NCBI RefSeq assembly: GCF_024171765.1 | Contig: NZ_JAMTCI010000001.1 | Span: 310,001-374,000, forward strand | Length of the DNA: 64,000 nucleotides | Origin: Williamsia deligens | GTDB lineage: Bacteria > Actinomycetota > Actinomycetes > Mycobacteriales > Mycobacteriaceae | Direction of reading: 5' to 3' | Shown here: positions 19,001 through 29,547 of the stretch, in pieces | How positions within the stretch are numbered: the first letter of the stretch is position 1 | How the letters are laid out: each line of letters starts with the position of its first letter | Notes under the pieces: model-generated | Databases searched by the model: none | What the model was told of the DNA's origin: nothing | What the model saw: only the letters and a program-made list of their open reading frames with translations | Translations under genes and position numbers: made by a program

Positions 19001-19659
19001 GCTCGGACTCGCTGGCGATGTCGCGGCAGGGCGGCGCGGGTGTCGGTGTGTGGTCGGTGACGTCGCGCGGCCTCGTGGACATCGCCGACCTGCGTACCGG
19101 GACGGCGGTCACCGCCGCGTCGTTCTCCGCCGACGGCGGACAGATCGCCGTCGGTGGATCCGACGGGGTCCTGCGCTGGACGCTGTCGGACACCGGAGCG
19201 GCACCCGTCTCGGGTCGGATTGCCGCCGGCACGAGGGTCACGTCCCTCGGATACGGCCTCGCACAGGGTCGCGGAGAACCCGGATCGGGCCAGGAGACCG
19301 CCCTGCGGCCCGTCGTCCTCGTCGGGGACGCCACCGGGGGCGTGAGCCGCTGGGAGGTCTCGTCGGGCGGTGCGCTGGGTCCGCGGATCCCGGTGGGGTC
19401 GGCCGCGGTCACGTCGACCGTCGCGCTCGGCGCGACCACCGTGACAGGCTCCGCCGACGGCACGGTCCACCGCATAGCCGCGAACGGCACCGCCGTCGGC
19501 GTCGCCGACCTGTATCCGCCGCAGGACTCCGGCGAGGTCCGCCTGGGCCCGCTGGGCGGTGCCACGGTGGTCGCTGTCGGTGACGACACCCCCACCCGAC
19601 TGCTGTCGGTGACCACGGCCGGCGTCGCCGGGAGGATCTGTTACGCGACGGGTTGCTGA
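16075..19659 (+). CDS. nSTAND NTPase - transmembrane - beta-propeller protein
   Basis: About 1194 residues, a three-part signalling architecture. Seen: a STAND-type NTPase with Walker A GPCGSGKTS (about residues 82-90), Walker B LIVVDHLEDLF (about 167-177) and VVVGLRAEF; a winged-helix-like region to about 465; one transmembrane helix (about 473-497, ALGALVVIAVVSLVSAVVVA); then about 650 extracytoplasmic residues of degenerate WD40/propeller blades ending in a Cys pair (CYATGC). The NTPase would be cytoplasmic and the propeller outside. The GTG at 16075 has AGGGGGG just upstream; GTG 16000 and ATG 16006 are in-frame alternatives with unconvincing extra sequence. A near-perfect internal 27-bp tandem (ADGQSVVV twice) lies at about 17798-17850. 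The ligand and role are unknown; related proteins occur in signalling and phage defence. Confidence 0.85.
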   Translation: MYADLRARPRVDAAGQSTHSSPADDAAGTGSDAVGSGAGRSPFRPLTPFTETDAAVFDGRTDLRRRLHLRVIAGEGVVVLVGPCGSGKTSLLRAGLIPEVRATGLRTRTSTVDASTVLLRPGEAPLAALAEAFGVERGALDDVATVADSIAASDTVGVTGGRHGACLIVVDHLEDLFRWCAARERRLALQLLDALAADERFAVVVGLRAEFAADALGEATLVPALDLRSVVLLPMTTAEIVETVDLPARVAGVRTQAGLGEAIAADLPGVGPRTPPLIALQVMLDHLWHTRVADSDEPLTVEAYRASDPIAEITAASADRVWIRMTDGDRETARIVLLAAADGDATARDMTVLLRRLARPHLDRVVARLIDAHLIRVSDGRVEIAHVALTTAWPRLADWLADRHLQAPIRDRVVADAARWAQNGRQRDDLYDSSALRRADDAVELFDDLGVDATTFLQRSRERLSLRRSRRRVALGALVVIAVVSLVSAVVVAVSLVHSQDARTQSRLAALIATSAADATSDPSASADAARAAYAADPNDPRAEQAVLATQTLPLGRALGTGPTRAVATAPAGTDGQSVVVGADGQSVVVAADGSLAVVDREGSVGPGTDAGVAAGAQTVAVTAGGVVLVVDDTGSIRLWRMSSGSALIPVAAVPAITGGRAVAAVALPGRPQIAVADGVGASGRVRIVDVGDPAKPVVSSTIPLVSTPTAVATTPSGVVVGDASGGVTVVDPRGGDVVGSLPRRTGAVTALAATAGSVAVADSDGHVGVVPIGTDGLATGPDADVTSVRGRVDGLSFSPTGPGRPAPLLAVTGAGVTDIVDPARPSAPRPLIAPLRSPDGVAAARFTGERSLVSAGPGGARVWSLPAGIVPGGFGLAVAPSCSAVRAMCAVAHAGGPVQVVDVRDPDAPVVAGMIDAPDHFDGAAMAPDGLWMMTVDAAHRAQLWDTRSFATPIAVGAPVSLGTGPVDVLAFSPSSDSLAMSRQGGAGVGVWSVTSRGLVDIADLRTGTAVTAASFSADGGQIAVGGSDGVLRWTLSDTGAAPVSGRIAAGTRVTSLGYGLAQGRGEPGSGQETALRPVVLVGDATGGVSRWEVSSGGALGPRIPVGSAAVTSTVALGATTVTGSADGTVHRIAANGTAVGVADLYPPQDSGEVRLGPLGGATVVAVGDDTPTRLLSVTTAGVAGRICYATGC

Positions 19660-19687
19660 CGCGCGCGCGTCGATTGTCCCGATCGCC

Positions 19688-19708
19688 GGGAACGTCGGGG
19701 ACGTTCCC
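19688..19708. terminator. inverted repeat between nSTAND and GT39 genes
   Basis: GGGAACGTC-GGG-GACGTTCCC, perfect 9-bp arms with a 3-nt loop, 29 bp after the nSTAND stop and 60 bp before the GT39 start. Could be a terminator, or an operator of the GT39 gene; no T-tract. Confidence 0.45.
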
Positions 19709-19767
19709 AGGGTGTTCACAGCGACCCGGCACCGCCCCGTCAGCGACACCGATGAGTGTTGTCGGAC

Positions 19768-21810
19768 GTGACCACCAGTGCGCCTGTCCATCCGGCACCC
19801 ACAGACACCGCTGTCGTTCCCTCGGCGGTCCCCCCGGCACGCCCTCGTGATCGGGTGGCGCTGGCCGTCCTGCTCGTCGGCACCGCGGTGTTCTACCTGT
19901 GGGACATCACCGTCAACGGCTCCGCCAACACGTTCTATGCAGGCTCGGCGTGGGCGGGATCGCGGAGCTGGAAGGCACTCTTCTTCGGTTCGCTCGACCC
20001 GTCGAACTTCATCACCGTCGACAAGCCGCCCGTGTCCCAGTGGGTCATGGGCCTCTCGACGCACATCTTCGGCTACTCGAGCGCGTCGCTGCTGATCCCC
20101 GAGGCGCTCATGGGTGTCGCCACCGTCGCGCTGGTCTACGCGGCGGTGACGAGGCTCGCCGGGCGCGGTGCCGGCCTCGTCGCGGGCACCGCCATGGCGC
20201 TCACCCCCGTCGCGGTGATGATGTTCCGCTTCGACAACCCCGACGCGGCGATGGTCCTGCTGATGACGGCAGCGGCCTACTGCACCGTGCGCGCCACCGG
20301 CACGGCGTCGATGCGGTGGCTCGCGCTCGCGGGGGTTGCGGTCGGGTTCGCCTTCCTCGCCAAGATGCTCGAGGGCCTGATGGTGCTGCCGGCGCTCGGG
20401 CTTGTCTACCTCGTCGCGGCGCCGACCACGGTGCGGCGCCGCATCGTCCACCTGCTGGTGGCGACGGTGGCGATGGTCGTATCGGCCGGGTGGTACGTCC
20501 TCGTCACCATCGCGTGGCCGGCGTCGTCGCGGCCGTACATCGCCGGCTCGACCGACAACTCCTTCATGAACCTCGTGCTGGGGTACAACGGCCTCGAGCG
20601 GATCGAGGGCAAGGAGCACGCCGGGGCCGGTGCGCAGCGGGCGATCATCGACTCGCCGGCAGCACAGCAGTTTATCCGCGAGTTCCAGCACTCCGGCGCC
20701 GGCGCCCACCGCGGCGGGGGCATGTTCTCGGCGGGCCCGGGCATCACGCGGTTGTTCGACGGTGAGTTCGGCGTGGAGATCTCGTGGCTGCTGCCCGCCG
20801 CTCTCGTCGCCCTGGTGGTGGGGCTCGTGCTGCGGGGTCGCGCTCCGCGCACCGACCCGGCGCGGGCCGGTCTGCTGCTGTTCGGCGCCTGGTTGCTCGT
20901 CGACGGGATCGTGTTGTCGTACATGAAGAGCAATCCGCACCCCTACTACTCGATGGCCATCGCGCCGCCGATCGCCGCCGTCGTCGGACTCGGTGTCGCG
21001 GAATGCCTGCGCGGACGCCGATCGGTGCTCGGTGTCGTCGGCGGCGCGGCGATCATCGCGGCCGCAGGCGGGTGGTCGTTCGTCCTCATGCGACGCGATC
21101 CGCAGTGGCAGTCGTGGTTGGCGTGGACGGTGCTCGTGCTGACAATCGTCGCCGTGGTGGCGATCCTGGGGGTCGGGCTCACCGGTGCACGCCGATCCGG
21201 TGACGTGGGCCAGACGCTTCCCGGCCTCCGCGGCGGACGTGTGGGTCTCGCGCTCGGCGGTTTGGCCGTCGTGGTCGGCCTGGCGGGACTCGCAGCCCCG
21301 GCCGCGTACTCCGCGGAGGTGGTGGCGACAGCGCACACCGGCGGCTCACCGTCCGCCGACCCCAGCACCGAGGCACGCGCACACTCCGCGAAGGACACCG
21401 GCGGCTTCGCGGCGTTCTTCGGCGGGACCACCTCGGCGCCCAGCGAGCTGACACGGACGCTGCAGAGCACCCACACCCGCTGGGCGGCGGCGATCAGCCG
21501 GTCGTCGACGGCTGCGGGACTCGAGTTGTCCACGCGCACCCCGATCATGGCAATCGGTGGCTTCACCGGCAGCGACCCGGCGCCGACACTGCCGCAGTTC
21601 GAGAAGTACGTCGCCGACGGTGACATCGGGTACTACATCGCCACGGGCACCGGCGGCAGCGGTCGAGGACAGTCGGCGCAGGCGTCACAGTTGTTGCGAC
21701 GCCTCGACTCCTCGTCGGTGACGGGCCAGATCCAGTCCTGGGTGGAGAAGCACTACACCGGCCACCGGATCGGTCAGTACACGGTCTACGACCTGCGCAC
21801 CCCGCGCTGA
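19768..21810 (+). CDS. glycosyltransferase family 39 protein (ArnT/YkcB-like mannosyltransferase)
   Basis: 680-residue polytopic GT-C glycosyltransferase that uses a polyprenyl-phosphate sugar outside the membrane. Seen: an acidic region in the first loop (AGSAWAGSRSWKALFFGSLD, then DKPPVSQWVMGLS), FRFDNPDAAMVLLMTAAAY, about a dozen membrane segments up to residue 520, and a soluble C-terminal domain with IMAIGGFTGSDPAPTLPQFE typical of the YkcB-like group. The start is uncertain: GTG 19768 (giving MTTSAP...) or GTG 19756. Same strand as the nSTAND gene but separated by a hairpin. Convergent with purH across the family A repeat array. The acceptor is unknown. Confidence 0.88.
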   Translation: MTTSAPVHPAPTDTAVVPSAVPPARPRDRVALAVLLVGTAVFYLWDITVNGSANTFYAGSAWAGSRSWKALFFGSLDPSNFITVDKPPVSQWVMGLSTHIFGYSSASLLIPEALMGVATVALVYAAVTRLAGRGAGLVAGTAMALTPVAVMMFRFDNPDAAMVLLMTAAAYCTVRATGTASMRWLALAGVAVGFAFLAKMLEGLMVLPALGLVYLVAAPTTVRRRIVHLLVATVAMVVSAGWYVLVTIAWPASSRPYIAGSTDNSFMNLVLGYNGLERIEGKEHAGAGAQRAIIDSPAAQQFIREFQHSGAGAHRGGGMFSAGPGITRLFDGEFGVEISWLLPAALVALVVGLVLRGRAPRTDPARAGLLLFGAWLLVDGIVLSYMKSNPHPYYSMAIAPPIAAVVGLGVAECLRGRRSVLGVVGGAAIIAAAGGWSFVLMRRDPQWQSWLAWTVLVLTIVAVVAILGVGLTGARRSGDVGQTLPGLRGGRVGLALGGLAVVVGLAGLAAPAAYSAEVVATAHTGGSPSADPSTEARAHSAKDTGGFAAFFGGTTSAPSELTRTLQSTHTRWAAAISRSSTAAGLELSTRTPIMAIGGFTGSDPAPTLPQFEKYVADGDIGYYIATGTGGSGRGQSAQASQLLRRLDSSSVTGQIQSWVEKHYTGHRIGQYTVYDLRTPR

Positions 21811-21820
21811 CCCGCTCCGG

Positions 21821-21951
21821 CCGCCCAACAAACGGTTCCTGCCGCCCAACGAACGGTTCCTGCCGCCCGACGAACGACGTCACCCCGTCTGTTGGGCGGC
21901 GGGGACCGTCTGTTGGGCGGCGGGGACCGTCTGGTGGGCGGTGGGAGCAGA

Positions 21952-21962
<11 letters not shown>
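21821..21962. repeat. family A inverted array of 21-bp units between convergent genes
   Basis: Left half: three units with core CCGCCCAAC/CCGCCCGAC at 21821, 21842 and 21863, exactly 21 bp apart, joined by GGTTCCTG. Right half: the reverse-complement core (GTTGGGCGG, GTTGGGCGG, GGTGGGCGG) at 21891, 21912 and 21933, again 21 bp apart, with a degenerate fourth unit (AGTGGGCGA) at 21954 that covers the purH stop codon. It fills the gap between the GT39 and purH stops. A second copy of the family is at 44577-44627. Confidence 0.85.
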
Positions 21963-23507
<1,545 letters not shown>

Positions 23508-23511
<4 letters not shown>

Positions 23512-24131
23512 GAGAAACGGGCCTTTCGTCCGTGGCAGGTAACGCCTCTGGTCACAAATGCGGCGACGGCCTGGACGAGCAGGACGTGTTCGACGCTCTT
23601 GATGCGGTCGTGCAGGGACACCTCGTCGTCGGTGTCGTCGATCATCACCGGTGCCTGCATGAGGATCGGCCCGGTGTCGACGCCGTCGTCCACGAGGTGG
23701 ATGGTCGCGCCGGTCACCCTGACGCCATGCGCGAGCGCGTCGGGGACGGCGTGCGCGCCGGGGAACGACGGCAGCAGCGCGGGGTGGCTGTTGAGGATGG
23801 CGCCGCCGAACCGCGCGAGGAACGACGGGCCGAGGATCTTCATGAACCCGGCCGTGACCACCAGCGCCGGTGCGTGCTCGCCGACCACCTCGGTCAGCGC
23901 GACATCCCAGGCGGCGCGATCGGCGTGATCGGCGACGGCGCACCGCACGACGGGGACGTCGAACCGGGCGGCGATCGCCTCGGCGGGGCACTCACGGTCG
24001 ACGACGACCGCGACGACCCGGGCCGGGTAGTCCGGCGACTGCGCAGCGGTGAGGAGGGCCGTCAGCAACGTCCCGGTCCCCGAGGCCAACACCACGACCG
24101 GTGCCGCGTCGACGGGCGTCGTGGCGTTCAG
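23508..24131 (-). CDS. purN: phosphoribosylglycinamide formyltransferase
   Basis: GAR transformylase of about 207 residues, third step of purine synthesis, using 10-formyl-THF. Seen: N-terminal [12 protein letters not shown] (the usual SGSGT is SGTGT here), the active-site region [16 protein letters not shown] and the folate-site stretch [16 protein letters not shown]. Start: the first ATG/GTG/TTG in frame is GTG 24095, already inside the first beta strand. A CTG at 24131-24129 with a perfect GAGGAG six bases upstream restores the normal N-terminus ([18 protein letters not shown]), so a CTG start is proposed. The stop overlaps purH. Same strand as the perM-like gene, 93 bp downstream of it. 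Confidence 0.93.
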
Positions 24132-24224
24132 GACGGACTCCTCGCGGCGGGCTGCAGACGGACAGGAGGAGCCTAAACCGCCCGCCCCCGCGGGGATCGC
24201 GGCGGGTGACGCCGACGGGCCGAC

Positions 24225-25676
24225 TCAGCGACGGGGTGCGTCCTCGATGTCATGGTCACCGAACACCAGCGAAGCCGGAGCACGTTGCGGCAGGTCGTCG
24301 GGGTCGATGTCGAGCGTCGGGGAGTCGTCGGCGGCGATCTGCGGGCTGTCGACGGGGGGTGCCGACCGTGGTGCGTCGTCGTCATCGGACCCGTCGTGGG
24401 GATCCACCGCGTCGGTCGCGGGGTCGAGGTCGTCCAGGTCGTCGAGCTCGTCGAGGTCGTGGGTGGGACCGAGGAGCCGCGCCCGCCGGGTCGAGGGCGA
24501 CGCCGCGCGGGCGAGGGTCACGACCACACCGACGACGAACCACCAGCCGAACGCGAACAGCCCCGCGGCGGGCACCGTGGCGCCGACGGAGCCGGCCTCG
24601 CCCAACGCGCCACCCGCCAGCCACGTGAGCACCACCATGGCGACCGCCATCAGGCCTCCGGTCGCGGCAGCGACGCGGACGCCGTGGGCGAGCCCGAGGT
24701 ACGGCGTGCGGACGGTGGTGACCACGGCCGCGACAGCGGTGAGGGCCAGGAGCAGCGGTGCGAAGACGGCGACCGCGGTGGGGGTCACCGCGAGTATCGG
24801 CAGAGGCGGCATCGATCCGGCGTGGGCGGCGAACAGGTCGCCGCCGGCGGGGCCCACGTGCACGTCGGCCCCGACGAGCAGCGCCGCGGCACCGATGACC
24901 ACGTTGGGCAGGTACAGCACCGACAGCACCGTCAGACCGATGTAGCCGACGACACCGTGTCCCGTCTCGAGGATGTCGCCGACGGTCCCCCACGACCACA
25001 GCAACCGTCCGACCACGACGACGGCACCCGCGGCCAGCAGGGCGAGCAGACCGCGCGCGGCGCTGCGCAGCGCGATGGGGGCCCAGGGCGCGGCGCCGAT
25101 CACCTCGCGCAGGGCGGGGGCGGTCGGGTCGCCTCGACGGCTGAGCAGCAGGCCGATGCCGGCACCGAGCCCGTGCACCAACGCGGTAGCGCCGAGGGCG
25201 ACCGCGACGTTGGGGATGCCGACGGTCACGACGGTGGAACCGTCCATGACCAACGCGAGCGCGATGACGGTGAGGACGAGGGGGCCGGCGACAGCGGCCA
25301 GCACGACGGCGGCCGCGTCGGAGCGGGATCGGCGGCCGGCGGCTCGGGACGTCACCCGGGCGACGGCGGCGACGATGCCGATCGTCGGCAGCAGCGGCAG
25401 CACCCCGACGGTGATCTCGCTGACCGTGACCGGCACCTGGTGGGCTGCGAGCCACACCGACCCGATGGCGGCGGTGTAGCCGGTCATCCCCCCGTCGGAC
25501 GTCAGGAGGGTGAGCGCGACGAGCACGGCGATGCCGATGAGGACGACAGCGCCCACGGCGAACGCGACGACGACCAGTTCCCGGGTCGAACCGGCCGCGC
25601 GCGCAGACGAGAGTCGCTGCGCGCGTCGCAGTTCCCGTAGACGGGTGGACAGACCGGCGCCGGTGGAGGTGACCAT
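24225..25676 (-). CDS. DUF6350 membrane protein (PerM-like)
   Basis: 483-residue polytopic membrane protein. Seen: about ten hydrophobic segments from residue 33 to about 395, then an acidic, low-complexity cytoplasmic tail (DLDELDDLDDLDPATDAVDP, and later DDDDAPRSAPP). By position, directly upstream of purN-purH and downstream of a DUF5336 gene, it corresponds to M. tuberculosis Rv0955 (PerM), a membrane protein linked to cell division and persistence. That equivalence rests on synteny and topology, not on an alignment. ATG start at 25676. Likely co-transcribed with the DUF5336 gene (79-bp gap). Confidence 0.85.
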   Translation of the reverse strand: MVTSTGAGLSTRLRELRRAQRLSSARAAGSTRELVVVAFAVGAVVLIGIAVLVALTLLTSDGGMTGYTAAIGSVWLAAHQVPVTVSEITVGVLPLLPTIGIVAAVARVTSRAAGRRSRSDAAAVVLAAVAGPLVLTVIALALVMDGSTVVTVGIPNVAVALGATALVHGLGAGIGLLLSRRGDPTAPALREVIGAAPWAPIALRSAARGLLALLAAGAVVVVGRLLWSWGTVGDILETGHGVVGYIGLTVLSVLYLPNVVIGAAALLVGADVHVGPAGGDLFAAHAGSMPPLPILAVTPTAVAVFAPLLLALTAVAAVVTTVRTPYLGLAHGVRVAAATGGLMAVAMVVLTWLAGGALGEAGSVGATVPAAGLFAFGWWFVVGVVVTLARAASPSTRRARLLGPTHDLDELDDLDDLDPATDAVDPHDGSDDDDAPRSAPPVDSPQIAADDSPTLDIDPDDLPQRAPASLVFGDHDIEDAPRR

Positions 25677-25755
25677 CGCCCCTCAGGGTCGCATCACCCC
25701 ACCGGCGTCGGTGGCAGGCGCGCCGACGCGGGTACGGACCCGCGTCGGCTGCCGA

Positions 25756-27315
<1,560 letters not shown>

Positions 27316-27378
27316 CTAACGTACCGGTCAGGTGTCACACCCCCTGTTCGCCGCCGTACAGACGTGCATGATCGCAGG

Positions 27379-29442
27379 TCACCAGCGGTGTGAGGCCCCC
27401 GTCTCGCGATAGAAATCGAGCAGATCGGGATCGTCGACGGAACGCGGGTCGAGGGCGACGTCGGCCCGCCCGGCGAGGATGCCGGTGACCGGCACCTCGA
27501 GCTTCTTCCCGGTCCGGGTGTGCGGGATCCCGGGCGCGAGCAGGATCTCGTCGGGGACGTGCCGCGGCGAGAGCCGCCGTCGGATGTCGCCGCGGATCCG
27601 GTCCCGGAGTGCGTCGTCGAGGTCGCGGGGTCCGCCGTCGTCGGCGGGTACCAGCGTGACGAACAGCGGCATCCAGTAGGCCCCGTCGGGGCCGTCGACG
27701 CCGAGGACGAACGCCTCGGCGACCTCCGGGATCGACTCCACCACCTCGTAGATGTCGGCCGATCCCATCCGGATCCCGTGGCGGTTGAGGGTGGCGTCGC
27801 TGCGGCCGTGGATGACCACCGATCCGCGGGCGGTGACGGTCACCCAGTCGCCGTGGCGCCACACGGGGGTGTCGTCGGGCTCGCCCTCCCAGTCGTGGTC
27901 GAAGTAGGCGGCGCGGTAGCGGGACCCGTCCTCGTCGTCCCAGAAACCCACGGGCATCGACGGCATCGGTGCGGTGACCACCATCTCCCCTACCTCGTCG
28001 ACGAGTTCGCGCCGGTCGGGCGACCAGCTGTGCAGTGCGACGCCGAGGTAGCGCACGGACAGCTCGCCGGGGACCACCGGCACACCGACGGTGCCGCCCG
28101 CGAACGCGGTGACGACGTCGGTGCCGCCGCTCACCGACGAGACCGCGACCGATGCGCCGACGGCGTCGGGGATCCACTCGAACAGATCGGCGGCGAGTGT
28201 CGAGCCGGTGCTGCCCACCGTGCGCAGGCGGGACAGGTCGTGGCGCTCGCCGGGTCGGAGCCCGGCCTTGCGCGACGCCTGGATCTGACCGGGGCTGGTG
28301 CCGAAGTAGGCGACCCCCTCGTCGGCCACCACCGACCACAGCCGGTCGGCGTCGGGAAAAAGGGGCGAACCGCTGTAACAGACCACTGTCGCGCCGCAGA
28401 GCAATCCGGCGACCCGGTAGTTCCACATCATCCAGCTCAGTGCCGTGTGCCAGAAGAAGACGTCCCCCGCGTCGAGGTCGGAGTGCAGCGCGATGACCTT
28501 GAGGTGCTCCAGCACCACACCACCGTGACCGTGCACGATCCCCTTGGGCCGACCGGTGGTGCCCGAGCTGAACAGCACCCACAGGGGGTGGTCGAAGCCG
28601 ACCGCCTCGACGACGGGATCGACGGCCTGCGCCATCACCGCGTGCAGGTCTGCCGTCTCGAGGCCGCCGAGCGTCCACGACTCGTCCTCGGTGTCGCCGA
28701 GCGTGATCACACCGACGGTGGTGACGGTGTCGATCGCGTCGGCGAGCGCCTGCGCGTCGGCGCGCTTGTCGATCCACTTCCCGGCGTAGGTGTAGCCGTC
28801 GGCGATGATCAGGACGGTCGGGCGCAACTGGCCCAGCCGGGCGGCGGCACCCTCGGGCGCGTAGTCGGCCCCGCACCCGGACCACACCGCACCGATCGAG
28901 GCGGTCGCCAGGAACGCCACCATCGCCTCGGCCACGTCGGGCAGGTAGGCCGCGACGACGTCGCCGCGACGGACGCCCGATGTCCGCAGCCACTGCGCGA
29001 GGGCGCCGATCCGACCGGGCAACTCCGCCCAGGTGATCACCGTGCGACCGCCGCTCTCGTCGACGCCGACGATCGCGGGCGACTCACCGTCCGCCGTGGC
29101 CGAGGCCGCGAGCACCCTGTCGACGTAGTTCAGCTCGACCCCGGGGAACCAGACCGCGCCGGGCATCGCGTCGGAGGCGAGGACCTGCTCGAGAGGTGTG
29201 GTGGCGGTGATGGTCTCCCCGGCCCGGCTCTGCATCCCGGTGAAGACCCACAGCGCGCGCCAGAACTCCGCCGGGTGATCGACGCTCCACTGCCAGACCC
29301 GGGCGTAGTCGCCCACCGGGTCGGGCTGGAGGGCGTCACCGCGGGCGACGTCGGCGGTGTCCGGGAGGGATGCGACGAATCGCTCGTAGGCGGTCGTGTG
29401 CTGGGTCACGGCGTCATCATGCCGGGCGGGAGATCGTGACAC
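27379..29442 (-). CDS. acetoacetate--CoA ligase
   Basis: 687-residue ANL enzyme that activates acetoacetate to acetoacetyl-CoA, letting ketone bodies or leucine-derived acetoacetate enter central metabolism. Seen: family-specific N-terminus (ARVWQWSVDHPAEFWRALW, FPGVELNYVDRVL), P-loop VLFSSGTTGRPKGIVHGHG (about 288-306), the AacS stretch SGGTDVVTAFAGG, hinge GRSDATLNRHGIRMGSADIY and the late Lys in PHTRTGKKLEVPV. GTG start at 29442, preceded by GAGGTG six bases upstream; a GTG at 29409 is possible. Divergent from the indolepyruvate oxidoreductase gene across a 105-bp gap, so the two may share regulation in amino-acid or ketone catabolism. Confidence 0.95.
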   Translation of the reverse strand: MSRSPARHDDAVTQHTTAYERFVASLPDTADVARGDALQPDPVGDYARVWQWSVDHPAEFWRALWVFTGMQSRAGETITATTPLEQVLASDAMPGAVWFPGVELNYVDRVLAASATADGESPAIVGVDESGGRTVITWAELPGRIGALAQWLRTSGVRRGDVVAAYLPDVAEAMVAFLATASIGAVWSGCGADYAPEGAAARLGQLRPTVLIIADGYTYAGKWIDKRADAQALADAIDTVTTVGVITLGDTEDESWTLGGLETADLHAVMAQAVDPVVEAVGFDHPLWVLFSSGTTGRPKGIVHGHGGVVLEHLKVIALHSDLDAGDVFFWHTALSWMMWNYRVAGLLCGATVVCYSGSPLFPDADRLWSVVADEGVAYFGTSPGQIQASRKAGLRPGERHDLSRLRTVGSTGSTLAADLFEWIPDAVGASVAVSSVSGGTDVVTAFAGGTVGVPVVPGELSVRYLGVALHSWSPDRRELVDEVGEMVVTAPMPSMPVGFWDDEDGSRYRAAYFDHDWEGEPDDTPVWRHGDWVTVTARGSVVIHGRSDATLNRHGIRMGSADIYEVVESIPEVAEAFVLGVDGPDGAYWMPLFVTLVPADDGGPRDLDDALRDRIRGDIRRRLSPRHVPDEILLAPGIPHTRTGKKLEVPVTGILAGRADVALDPRSVDDPDLLDFYRETGASHRW

Positions 29443-29547
29443 CGGTCACCTCGCGACATACGGTGTGGTCACCGACACACAACCCTCCGGTCGGCGCCCA
29501 CCACCCCCGGGCGCACCCGGACACATATGAGCAGGCCAGGAGATCCC

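Noticed and set aside
17557-21336. 1259-residue open frame on the minus strand
   Set aside because: It is antisense to the nSTAND and GT39 genes, both of which show clear domains; the frame is open only because of high GC and has no recognisable protein features.
27520-29439. 639-residue plus-strand frame
   Set aside because: Antisense of the acetoacetate--CoA ligase, which carries all ANL motifs.
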